Source: Pelolinea submarina (GTDB taxonomy: Bacteria > Chloroflexota > Anaerolineae > Anaerolineales > Anaerolineaceae). From it: a stretch of 64,000 nt of DNA. Below, piece by piece: positions 16,044 through 25,118 of the stretch (its first letter is position 1; each line of letters starts with the position of its first letter). The notes under the pieces were generated by a model. It searched no databases. It had not been told where the DNA came from and worked only from the letters and a program-made list of their open reading frames with translations. A program made the translations under genes and the position numbers. Location of the stretch: NCBI RefSeq assembly GCF_003966975.1, contig NZ_AP018437.1, positions 992,001 through 1,056,000 on the forward strand. The letters run 5' to 3'.

Positions 16044-16838
16044 ATGGTCAACCTGAGTCTAAATATGCGTAACGAGCAAGTGGGAAGGGGTTTGGATTGG
16101 CATACCCCGACCTCGCTGCCTGCTCTGGAAGCAGGGCAGGCGCACGTTTGGCGTGTTCGTTTGGAAGCATGGCGCGAACAGGGTGACCTGCGGGCGATTC
16201 TGACAGAAGATGAGATCGCGCGCGCGCAGCGCCTGCGCATCCCGGAGAAACGGGCGGATTTCGTGACCGCGCGGGCCGCGCTGCGGACCGTATTGGCTAG
16301 TTATATTGGGTTGACGCCGCGGCAAGTCGAGCTGGCGTATCTTCCGGACGGCAAACCGCAGTTGGCCGACCCGCTCATGGCCGCGAGGCTGCAATTCAAC
16401 CTGTCGCACAGCGGCGAATGGATGCTGCTGGCGCTCAGCCGCGGCCTGCCGTTGGGTGTGGACATCGAACGCATCCATCCTTTGCGCGCGCAAGGCTGGG
16501 CATTGGCACAGCTTTTCAACAGGGCGGAGCGGGAAGTATTGAATACAGTCCCGCAAGCCTACCGTGAGGCGGCGTTTATCGCAGCCTGGACGCTGAAAGA
16601 AGCTGTAGGAAAGGCCGATGGGCGTGGCATCCGCGCGCAAGCGGATACGACCGATTTGCTGCAGGCTTGGTTCAGCCAGGATGAAGCGCAACCTTACCGT
16701 TACGGAAAACTTGCGGGCTACTCGATCGCGCAATTCAACCCGGCGCCCGGATATTGCGCCGCGCTGGCATTGGCGGCGGTTCAGCCTGTTCAATTGCGCT
16801 TCCTGAACCTGGAAAAAGCGCGAATTGAGACCGTTTGA
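16044..16838 (+). CDS. Sfp-type 4'-phosphopantetheinyl transferase
   Basis: A 264-residue enzyme that would convert the three apo carrier domains of the synthase to holo form using CoA. The family motifs are in order: KPQLADP with FNLSHSGEW, LGVDIERI (Mg2+ site), and AAWTLKEAVGKADGRG, where the usual WTRKEAxxKAxG is present with Leu in place of Arg. The size and two-subdomain layout match the Sfp/PfaE class rather than AcpS. It follows PfaD by 18 bases in the same direction, matching the role PfaE plays beside PUFA synthase genes. Confidence 0.92.
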   Translation: MVNLSLNMRNEQVGRGLDWHTPTSLPALEAGQAHVWRVRLEAWREQGDLRAILTEDEIARAQRLRIPEKRADFVTARAALRTVLASYIGLTPRQVELAYLPDGKPQLADPLMAARLQFNLSHSGEWMLLALSRGLPLGVDIERIHPLRAQGWALAQLFNRAEREVLNTVPQAYREAAFIAAWTLKEAVGKADGRGIRAQADTTDLLQAWFSQDEAQPYRYGKLAGYSIAQFNPAPGYCAALALAAVQPVQLRFLNLEKARIETV

Positions 16839-16911
16839 TAGCAGCGCACTGCTAAACTGCAAACCTCCCCGGCGTTTTTCGGGTTAAACCAAAGGAAAGA
16901 CACGAACACTG

Positions 16912-18474
16912 ATGTGCAATATGGAAAATACGGATAAACTGGATTTGAAATTAGAAGAACTGCGGCGGACAGCCATGGCTGCCGGCGGGGAGTGCCGCGT
17001 ACAGGCGCAGCATGACAAGGGCAAGCTGACCGCCCGCGAGCGCATTGAAAAGCTGTTGGACGCGGATTCGTTCAACGAAATCGACCCCTTCCGCACCCAC
17101 CGTGCAAGCGGTTTTGGGCTGGAGCAATCCCATCCGCTGACGGATGGCGTGGTTACCGGTTGGGGGCGCATCGATGGGCGTTTGGTGTACGTTTATGCCC
17201 AGGACTTCACCGTCATGGGCGGCTCGCTGGGCGAGGAACACGGCTTGAAGATCGCCAAGATCATCGACATGGCGCTGGAGAACGGCGCGCCGGTGATTGG
17301 CTTGAACGATTCCGGCGGCGCGCGCATCCAGGAAGGCGTCAATTCATTGGCGGCCTGCGGCGAGATGTTCCTGCGCAACACGCGCGCATCCGGCATTGTC
17401 CCGCAGATCACGGCCATCCTGGGCCCCTGCGCGGGCGCGGCGGTCTATTCGCCGGCCCTGACCGATTTCATTTTCATTGTCAAAGACACGGCTAACATGT
17501 TCATCACCGGCCCGGACGTGGTGCGGGCGGTGACGCATGAGGACGTGGATTTCGAGACGCTGGGGGGCGCGTCCGTGCATTTGAGCAAGAGCGGCGTGGC
17601 GCATTTCTCGGACGAGAACGAAGGCGCGCTGTTGGACAAGATCCGCTGGCTGCTGTCGTTCCTGCCCTCCAACAACCTCAACGCCGCGCCCTACGTGGAA
17701 GCCTCCGACGATCCTAAACGCAGCTGCGAAGCGCTGGCCAACCTGGTGCCGCTGGACGCGCAGAAGCCTTACGATATGCGCGAGGTGATCGCGGAGATCG
17801 TGGACGACAGCGAATTCCTGGAAGTGCAGGAAGATTACGCCCAAAATATCGTAATCGGCTTCGCGCGCCTGAACGGCTACCCGGTGGGCATCGTGGCCAA
17901 CCAGCCCATGGTGCTGGCGGGCGTGCTGGACATCAATTCCTCGGATAAGGGCGCGCGTTTCATCCGTTTTTGTGACGCGTTCCACATTCCGCTGGTGACT
18001 TTTGTGGACACCCCCGGGTTCCTGCCCGGCGTGGAACAGGAGCACGGCGGGGTCATCCGGCACGGCGCCAAGATGATCTTCGCCTACGCGGAAGCCTCCG
18101 TCCCGAAAGTATCCATCATCCTGCGCAAAGCTTACGGCGGCGCGTACATCGTGATGAGCTCCAAGCATTTGGGCGGCGATATCAACCTGGCCTGGCCGCA
18201 GGCGGAAGTGGCCGTGATGGGCCCGGACGGCGCGGTCAACATCATCTACCGCAAAGAACTGGCCGAGGCGGAAGATGCGCAGGCACGCCGCAGCGAACTG
18301 ATTGAAAAATACCGTGAAGAATTGGCCAATCCTTACGTAGCCGCTGCGCGCGGTTACCTGGACAACGTCATCCATCCGGCTGAAACCAGAAGGCGCCTGA
18401 TCGACGCTTTGGAATCCCTGCGGGACAAGCGTAAACCCACGCCCCCGCGCAAACACGGCAACATTCCCTTATAG
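16912..18474 (+). CDS. Acyl-CoA carboxylase, carboxyltransferase subunit
   Basis: A 520-residue crotonase-fold carboxyltransferase of the PccB/MmdA type. Its N-terminal half carries the acyl-CoA site (NDSGGARIQEGV, ILGPCAGAAVYSPALTD) and its C-terminal half the biotin site (FVDTPGFLPGVEQEHGGVI, KAYGGAYIVM, WPQAEVAVMGPDGAVNI). It transfers CO2 from carboxybiotin to acetyl- or propionyl-CoA. The next two genes encode biotin carboxylase and biotin carrier, so a full carboxylase is present. No membrane decarboxylase subunit is encoded, which argues against a sodium-pumping decarboxylase. Location after the synthase and its phosphopantetheinyl transferase suggests it makes malonyl-CoA for that synthase; that link is inferred. 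Confidence 0.92.
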   Translation: MCNMENTDKLDLKLEELRRTAMAAGGECRVQAQHDKGKLTARERIEKLLDADSFNEIDPFRTHRASGFGLEQSHPLTDGVVTGWGRIDGRLVYVYAQDFTVMGGSLGEEHGLKIAKIIDMALENGAPVIGLNDSGGARIQEGVNSLAACGEMFLRNTRASGIVPQITAILGPCAGAAVYSPALTDFIFIVKDTANMFITGPDVVRAVTHEDVDFETLGGASVHLSKSGVAHFSDENEGALLDKIRWLLSFLPSNNLNAAPYVEASDDPKRSCEALANLVPLDAQKPYDMREVIAEIVDDSEFLEVQEDYAQNIVIGFARLNGYPVGIVANQPMVLAGVLDINSSDKGARFIRFCDAFHIPLVTFVDTPGFLPGVEQEHGGVIRHGAKMIFAYAEASVPKVSIILRKAYGGAYIVMSSKHLGGDINLAWPQAEVAVMGPDGAVNIIYRKELAEAEDAQARRSELIEKYREELANPYVAAARGYLDNVIHPAETRRRLIDALESLRDKRKPTPPRKHGNIPL

Positions 18475-18491
18475 AACAGAAAGGACCTTCG

Positions 18492-19985
18492 ATGAAAATA
18501 CTGATTGCCAACCGTGGAGAAATCGCAGTGCGCATCATGCGCGCCTGCCGCGACCTGGGCTACACCAGCGTGGCGGTCTATTCCGACCGCGACCGTGAAG
18601 CCCTGCATACCCGCTACGCCGACGAGGCCGTTTACATCGGGCCAACGCCCGCGTCCCAGTCCTACCTGAACATCGACGCCGTACTGGCGGCCGCCCGCAA
18701 GACCAAAGCGGACGCCATCCACCCCGGGTATGGTTTCCTTTCTGAAAACCCGCTGTTCGCACAAAAGGTTGAAAAAGCCGGCATCATCTTCATCGGCCCC
18801 AGCCCGGAAGCCATCGCTTTGACTGGCGACAAACTGGAAGCGCGCAAGATCGCCGCGCAGGCCGGCGTGCCGGTGCTGCCGGGCAGCGAGTTCAGCCTGG
18901 CCGATGGCGGCGTTCCCAAAGAAATCGGCACGGATATCGGTTATCCGGTGCTGGTCAAGGCTGTCTCCGGCGGCGGCGGGCGCGGCATCCGTTTGGCCGA
19001 CAGCGACGAAGAGCTGCTGCGAATGGTGGGCTCCGCCAGCCAGGAAGCCGAGCTGGCTTTCGGCGACGACAAGGTATACATCGAGAAGTTCGTGCGCCCG
19101 GCGCGCCACATTGAAGTACAGATATTGGGCGACGGGAACGGCAACATCCTCGTGATCGGCGAGCGCGAATGCTCCATTCAGCGCCGCCATCAGAAATTGA
19201 TCGAAGAAGCGCCCGCGCCCGGTTTGGACAAGGAAGTGCGCGCGCGCCTGTACGAGGCCGCCCGCCAGGTGGGCCTGGCGTTGAACTACCGCAGCCTGGG
19301 CACGGTGGAATTCCTGTTGGCCGAGAACCAGAACTTCTACTTCATCGAGGTCAACCCGCGCATTCAGGTGGAACATCCCATCACCGAGCTGGTGACCGGC
19401 ATCGACCTGGTCAACACGCAGATCTTGCTGGCGGCCAGCGGCTGCCTGACGCTGCAGCAGGACCAGATCCAAATGCGCGGCACGGCCATTGAAGCGCGCG
19501 TGATTGCCGAAGACCCCGACCAGTCCTTCATGCCCACTTCCGGGCAGGTCAGCTATTTGAAGATCCCCAGCGGTTCGGGCATCCGCGTGGATTCGGCCCT
19601 GTACCAGGGCATGTACATATCCACGGATTACGATTCGCTGATCGCCAAGTTGATCGTGTGGGGCGAAGACCGCGCCACCGCCATCCGGCGCATGTTGGGC
19701 GCGCTGGAAGAATTCAACATTGCCGGCCTGACCACTGACCTGGGCTATTTACGCGACATCGTGCGCAGCGAAGCCTTCCTTTCCGGCCAGGTGGATACCA
19801 TGTACCTGGAATCCTTCCAAACCACGGACAGCAGCGAGGATGAGGAAAAACTGCTGAAAGAAACCGCGCTGGCGGCCGCGCTGTTCATCCATAACAAGTT
19901 GAAGCAGACCGCGGCCAGGGTCACCCGTGAAGCCAACCAATGGCGCACGGCGGCCTGGCGCGAACAAATGGTGGGGTTCTACTAG
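18492..19985 (+). CDS. accC: Biotin carboxylase subunit of acyl-CoA carboxylase
   Basis: A 497-residue ATP-grasp enzyme that carboxylates biotin on the carrier protein with bicarbonate and ATP. Seen: N-terminal KILIANRGEIAVRIMRA, HPGYGFLSEN, the glycine-rich ATP loop KAVSGGGGRGIRLA, ECSIQRRHQKLIEEAPAP, and the catalytic NPRIQVEHPITE. About 45 residues at the C-terminus exceed the usual ~450-residue AccC core and contain a helical stretch. AAAGGACC lies just before the ATG, 17 bases after the carboxyltransferase stop. Confidence 0.94.
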   Translation: MKILIANRGEIAVRIMRACRDLGYTSVAVYSDRDREALHTRYADEAVYIGPTPASQSYLNIDAVLAAARKTKADAIHPGYGFLSENPLFAQKVEKAGIIFIGPSPEAIALTGDKLEARKIAAQAGVPVLPGSEFSLADGGVPKEIGTDIGYPVLVKAVSGGGGRGIRLADSDEELLRMVGSASQEAELAFGDDKVYIEKFVRPARHIEVQILGDGNGNILVIGERECSIQRRHQKLIEEAPAPGLDKEVRARLYEAARQVGLALNYRSLGTVEFLLAENQNFYFIEVNPRIQVEHPITELVTGIDLVNTQILLAASGCLTLQQDQIQMRGTAIEARVIAEDPDQSFMPTSGQVSYLKIPSGSGIRVDSALYQGMYISTDYDSLIAKLIVWGEDRATAIRRMLGALEEFNIAGLTTDLGYLRDIVRSEAFLSGQVDTMYLESFQTTDSSEDEEKLLKETALAAALFIHNKLKQTAARVTREANQWRTAAWREQMVGFY

Positions 19986-19987
19986 AA

Positions 19988-20482
19988 ATGGACAAGTACC
20001 ACGTCACCATCGGCGGCAAGGAATACCAGGTCGAGATCGAGGGCGAGCGTGTCTGGATCGACGGCAATGAGGTCTACGCGGGCATTCATTTCCTGAATGA
20101 CGACGGTCTGTTCATGCTGGAGCGCGACGAAGGCAAGCGTGAATTTCACATCAAACCGCGCGAAGAAGACGTTTACCAGGTGACCACGCGCGGCCTGCAG
20201 GTGGACACGGTCGTGCAGCCGGAACGCGGCCATGGCAAGAAACGCGAAGTGAAGAAGGACGAGGGCAGCATCAACGCGCCCATCCCGGGCGTGGTGAGCC
20301 AGGTGCTGGTAACCGCGGGCGACGCGGTGGACAACAACCAGGTGCTTGTGGTGCTGGAGTCCATGAAGATGTTGATGGAGTTCCGCGCGCCTTTCGCCGG
20401 CACGGTCGAAAAGGTGCTGGTGTCCAAGGGGCAGAACGTGGAGAAGGGCGACGGGATGGTGGCGCTGAAGAGGACTGAATAG
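19988..20482 (+). CDS. Biotin carboxyl carrier protein
   Basis: A 164-residue carrier. The C-terminal ~75 residues form a biotinyl domain with the biotin attachment Lys127 in ESMKM and the usual N-terminal strand INAPIPGVVSQVLV. The first ~85 residues are a beta-rich, acidic region unlike the Ala/Pro-rich start of many carriers; it may bind the partner subunits. The start at 19988 lies two bases after the biotin carboxylase stop; the frame extends to 19940 only as overlap. It shuttles carboxybiotin between the two preceding gene products and ends the operon. Confidence 0.92.
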   Translation: MDKYHVTIGGKEYQVEIEGERVWIDGNEVYAGIHFLNDDGLFMLERDEGKREFHIKPREEDVYQVTTRGLQVDTVVQPERGHGKKREVKKDEGSINAPIPGVVSQVLVTAGDAVDNNQVLVVLESMKMLMEFRAPFAGTVEKVLVSKGQNVEKGDGMVALKRTE

Positions 20483-20632
20483 GCGCTATTAAAGAGTAGA
20501 TATTACTAATATCTTCCATTTTCTTCTTGTGATCATCTAAATTTCTATATTAATAATTGAAAACAATAATGGAATTGTTTATTGTTATAGGATTGAAGAA
20601 ATAGGAAAGTGATATAAAATTGTTAAATAAAC

Positions 20633-20652
20633 AACCACCCATATGGGTGGTT
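20633..20652. terminator. Hairpin between the carboxylase operon and the NYN gene
   Basis: A perfect 8-bp stem (20633-20640 with 20645-20652) with a 4-base ATAT loop lies in an AT-rich 235-base intergenic stretch. No T-run follows, so it may terminate weakly or protect an RNA end. Nothing else was recognised between 20483 and 20697. Confidence 0.45.
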
Positions 20653-20718
20653 GGTTCCACAGTGTCTCCACCGTGGGGATGTTAGAAATATAATAACATG
20701 TTATTAGGGGAGCGTCAA

Positions 20719-21390
20719 GTGGTGAATAAGAGTTGCTTTGCATATATTGATGGTTATAACTTGTACCATGGAATTATTGATAAAAGAAATATTCCACCGA
20801 AAGGATATAAACCATTTACTCAAAAGAGACCATGGGGAAATCTCCTCTGGCTTAATCTCGAATCTTTTATCAAATCCTATAATTTTCCACAAATTACCCT
20901 ACAGAAAATAAAATTCTTTGAAGCTCCCTCTTATAAACAGGATAGCCATAAAAGGCAACAAATATATCAAAATGCTCTTATCAGTTTAAGTACAATGGAT
21001 GCCGATAGTTTTTATCAAGGGGAGTTTAAAGTAATTGAGATATTTTGCTCCCGTTGTAACCAGACTTTCAAATCACATGTCGAGAAGAAAACAGATGTCG
21101 AGATTTCAACAGAAATGCTTTCTGATTTTTATTTGTCAAATTGTGGTGCTATGATTCTTCTTGGAGGAGACTCCGACCAAATTCCAGTGATTAGAAAAAT
21201 AAAAATGAATGATCCTAACTTTGAAATTTTCTCAATTTCGCCACCTTTTAGGAAATCAAAAGAAATAACGAAGTTATTAGGTGAATCAAATTGTAAAACT
21301 ATAAGTTATAAAAGGTTACTAAATCATCAATTATCAGATCCGGTAATTTACAACGGAAAATCAATTAATAAACCTAACGAATATAAATAA
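20719..21390 (+). CDS. NYN-domain (PIN-like) putative endoribonuclease
   Basis: A ~223-residue protein with the NYN/PIN-like nuclease signature: YIDGYNLYHG near the N-terminus, CSRCNQTF, EKKTDVEIS, and LLGGDSDQIP. The aspartates in these blocks (about 18, 133, 158 and 160 counting from the ATG at 20698) are the expected metal ligands for RNA cleavage. The GTG at 20719 or 20722 is preferred because GGGGAG lies 6-9 bases upstream; the ATG at 20698 has no ribosome site. The gene is much more AT-rich than the operons on both sides and stands alone, which suggests acquisition. Stand-alone NYN proteins occur in RNA processing and in defence contexts; no partner is visible. Confidence 0.8.
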   Translation: MVNKSCFAYIDGYNLYHGIIDKRNIPPKGYKPFTQKRPWGNLLWLNLESFIKSYNFPQITLQKIKFFEAPSYKQDSHKRQQIYQNALISLSTMDADSFYQGEFKVIEIFCSRCNQTFKSHVEKKTDVEISTEMLSDFYLSNCGAMILLGGDSDQIPVIRKIKMNDPNFEIFSISPPFRKSKEITKLLGESNCKTISYKRLLNHQLSDPVIYNGKSINKPNEYK

Positions 21391-21412
21391 TTCAAATATG
21401 TAAATACAAATT

Positions 21413-21535
21413 TTATGTTAATTTATTATGGTTTCGTAAAAAATTCTCCAACTTTTTGGCGCGCACGAACAGCGAGACCTGGTAACCAATGATCCCCGAA
21501 AAGATCAGGGCGTAAGCCAATATGAGGTAATTCAT
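21413..21535 (-). CDS. ccmD: CcmD-like small membrane protein of cytochrome c maturation
   Basis: A 40-residue protein read directly from the sequence. It starts MNYLILAYALIFSGIIGYQV, which is a single membrane helix, and continues with the basic tail VRAKKLENFLRNHNKLT. This is the CcmD pattern: a helix of about 20 residues followed by Lys/Arg. Its ATG overlaps the TGA of ccmC by 4 bases (ATGA), the normal ccmC-ccmD order. CcmD holds the CcmABC complex together and is needed to release holo-CcmE. The short length makes it easy to miss. Confidence 0.8.
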   Translation of the reverse strand: MNYLILAYALIFSGIIGYQVSLFVRAKKLENFLRNHNKLT

Positions 21536-22236
21536 GCGGCCCACTCCCTATCCGCTTCCGCGCTCAAGACCGCCAGGCGTTCGCGCACTAACTTTTCCAG
21601 GCGCAGGCGCTGCAGCAGGAAGGTGAAGTACAGCACGCTGAAAGCTCCCAGGCAGACCAACAGGGTGGCCAGCATACTGGCGGGCAAGCCGCTGGAGGAA
21701 CTGCTGAAGACCTGCGGGTGGATGGTGCGCCACCAACGGATGGCAAACCAGGACAGCGGCACGGTCACGAAGGCCACGATGCCGTAGACTGCGCTGACCC
21801 GCGCGGCGTCCTCGGTATGAGCGAGCGAGCGGCGCAGCAGCGTGTAGGAAAAATATATCAGCCACTGGATCAACGAGATGGTCAGGCGCATTTCCCACAC
21901 CCAGTAAGCGCCCCACACCGGTTTGGCCCACAACATGCCGCTGACCAGCGTGATGGAGATGAACACGAAGCCGATCTCGGCCGAGGCCACGGCCAGCCGG
22001 TCCCAACGATCCTGCCCACGCAGCAGGTAAAGCAGGCTCCCCACAAAAGTAACAAAGAATGCGAAGAAGCCTACCCAGGCCGAGGACACGTGGAAGTAAA
22101 AGATCTTCTGCACGATGCCCATGGTCTGTTCCAGCGGCGCGTAAGCGAAAACCATCCACAGCGCGCCGATCAACAAGATGGCGCTTAACGCGATCAGGAG
22201 GTTTATCAATTTAGGGGTGCGGGCGGATGTTTGCAT
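21532..22236 (-). CDS. ccmC: Heme-handling membrane protein CcmC
   Basis: A 234-residue protein with six membrane segments and the tryptophan-rich periplasmic motif WGAYWVWEMRLT (residues ~108-119), the WWD-type heme-binding signature of CcmC (canonically WGTYWVWDARLT). The conserved HVSSAWVGFF segment holds one of the heme-ligand histidines, and TIHPQV the other. CcmC attaches heme to CcmE. The gene lies 4 bases after the CcmAB fusion and overlaps ccmD, within the cytochrome c maturation operon. Confidence 0.92.
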   Translation of the reverse strand: MQTSARTPKLINLLIALSAILLIGALWMVFAYAPLEQTMGIVQKIFYFHVSSAWVGFFAFFVTFVGSLLYLLRGQDRWDRLAVASAEIGFVFISITLVSGMLWAKPVWGAYWVWEMRLTISLIQWLIYFSYTLLRRSLAHTEDAARVSAVYGIVAFVTVPLSWFAIRWWRTIHPQVFSSSSSGLPASMLATLLVCLGAFSVLYFTFLLQRLRLEKLVRERLAVLSAEADREWAA

Positions 22237-22240
22237 AAGT

Positions 22241-23680
<1,440 letters not shown>

Positions 23681-23681
23681 G

Positions 23682-24872
23682 CTATTTGTTCTTCGACAGG
23701 AATTGGTCGGTCTGATGTTGGAGGGCAGCCGTCAGTTTTTTCTTGCGCGCCTGATAATCTTCCGCGCTGATCTGGCCTTTTTTGTAGCCGGTTTCCAGGG
23801 CAGCCAATTTTTCAATCTGCGGCCGGATCTCAACAGGGCAATCTGGTAAATTCGGCTGGCGGAATAGCATGACGCTCAGGAAGACGGCCAGCGCCAGGGC
23901 GAACAGGCCCAATGCCAGGGTGGCCGGGTCAAAATTCAAACCTTTGGACGGCGCGGCCGCGCCTGCGCTTTCAGACGGGTGCGCGTTGGGGCTGTAAAGG
24001 ATGTCAAATCGGACGGCTTCTCCCGCGGCGAAAGGCCCGCCGGAATATACGCCGTTGAGATAATCCTGCTCTTCGGGCAGCTGGTCTTCGGCGAAGGTAT
24101 CCCCCGAAATGAGGATGTCCGTCAAGTTGCCGGAAACCACCATGCGCTGCAGTGGAACCGCAAATGTGTTGCTGAAAGCAACTTCCCGCGCGTAAGGCAT
24201 ATCGTAGGCGATATCCATTTCCTGGTAGTACGGGATGGGGCGGATGGGGTAGGTGTCGCTGTAGCCCTGGCCGTTGGCGATGTACCGCTCCCGGCTTTCG
24301 GCTTCCGAAAAGACGATGTTCTGCGCCCCCGCGGGCGGGGCCCAGTCAAAGGTGGTGCGGATGCCGTCGGGCGTTTGGCTGCCGATGTAGGTGCGCTGGC
24401 CGCTGTTCTCGACCTTGTAAACCTCGGTGATCTGGTAGGTATCTTCATCAAGGGAGGGGTAGATCAACAGGTACAGGCTGGAAATTACGATATCGGCGGG
24501 GTCGTTGGTGGTCTCGTAGATGACCAGTTCCACCGGCGGGTTATCCGCGGAGAGCAGCTGCGACTCGACGGAATTATAAAAAACGCCGAGGTATTCCGTG
24601 AAAACGACAAAGCTGCTGCCCACCTCACCCTCGAGATCGGTGAAGCTGAAGCTGCCATCCGGCCCCATTTCGGTGCTGTACTCGCTGCCCACCTGCGAGC
24701 CGTTATAGAATTGCAGGAACAGGGTGGCTGCCTGCGGCAGGGTAGCGCCGGGAGTGCCGTTGCTGACCTGCCCGCTAATCTGTACGGGGCTTTGCTGTGT
24801 TGCCGTGAAGCCGGTGCTTGCCAGGAACATGGACAAAAACAGGAGGGAGATGAGGATTTTTTTGGTGTGCAT
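23682..24872 (-). CDS. Exported membrane-anchored beta-domain protein of the ccm operon
   Basis: A 396-residue protein with a signal peptide (MHTKKILISLLFLSMFLAST). A carboxypeptidase-regulatory-like beta domain (ISGQVSNG ... GPDGSFSFTDL) follows, then a longer beta-rich region, one membrane span at about 315-335 and a short basic helical tail with KKGQISAEDYQARKKKL. The start at 24872 has AGGAGG 6 bases upstream; the longer frame overlaps the zinc-ribbon gene. No standard Ccm family matches, but it sits tightly between the zinc-ribbon gene and the CcmAB fusion. It may present apocytochrome or replace CcmH/CcmI-type functions; that is a guess from position. Confidence 0.7.
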   Translation of the reverse strand: MHTKKILISLLFLSMFLASTGFTATQQSPVQISGQVSNGTPGATLPQAATLFLQFYNGSQVGSEYSTEMGPDGSFSFTDLEGEVGSSFVVFTEYLGVFYNSVESQLLSADNPPVELVIYETTNDPADIVISSLYLLIYPSLDEDTYQITEVYKVENSGQRTYIGSQTPDGIRTTFDWAPPAGAQNIVFSEAESRERYIANGQGYSDTYPIRPIPYYQEMDIAYDMPYAREVAFSNTFAVPLQRMVVSGNLTDILISGDTFAEDQLPEEQDYLNGVYSGGPFAAGEAVRFDILYSPNAHPSESAGAAAPSKGLNFDPATLALGLFALALAVFLSVMLFRQPNLPDCPVEIRPQIEKLAALETGYKKGQISAEDYQARKKKLTAALQHQTDQFLSKNK

Positions 24873-24873
24873 A

Positions 24874-25116
24874 TCAATCCTCCTTGAGCCGGGTGCCGCA
24901 GGACGCGCAAAATCGGTCGCCGGCGTGCACGGATTGGCCGCACTGCGGGCAAATTGCGCCGGATTCCGCTTCTGTGTGTTCCCGACCGAGTTCTTCAACC
25001 CAATGCGCGATCAGTTCGTCCCGCTGCGGCTTGCGCCGGGCGAACAGGGGCTGCAGGATGAAGGCGGCGGTCAGCGTGGCGATAGCCAATATCAGTAAAA
25101 GTGTGCCGATATCCAT
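24874..25116 (-). CDS. Small membrane protein with a cytoplasmic zinc ribbon
   Basis: An 80-residue protein: one membrane helix at about residues 4-24, a positively charged stretch, a helical segment, then a zinc ribbon with Cys56/Cys59 (CPQC) and Cys70/Cys73 (CASC). It lies 2 bases after the CcmF-thioredoxin gene and 1 base before the next gene, so it is firmly part of the ccm operon. The topology (helix then basic residues) puts the ribbon in the cytoplasm. The function is not known; a scaffold role or a CcmI-like role are possibilities. Confidence 0.75.
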   Translation of the reverse strand: MDIGTLLLILAIATLTAAFILQPLFARRKPQRDELIAHWVEELGREHTEAESGAICPQCGQSVHAGDRFCASCGTRLKED

Positions 25117-25118
25117 GG

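Noticed and set aside
16912-20482. Carboxylase genes as a sodium-pumping decarboxylase
   Set aside because: Carboxyltransferase, biotin carboxylase and carrier are all present, while no membrane beta subunit is encoded, so an ATP-using acyl-CoA carboxylase is the simpler reading.
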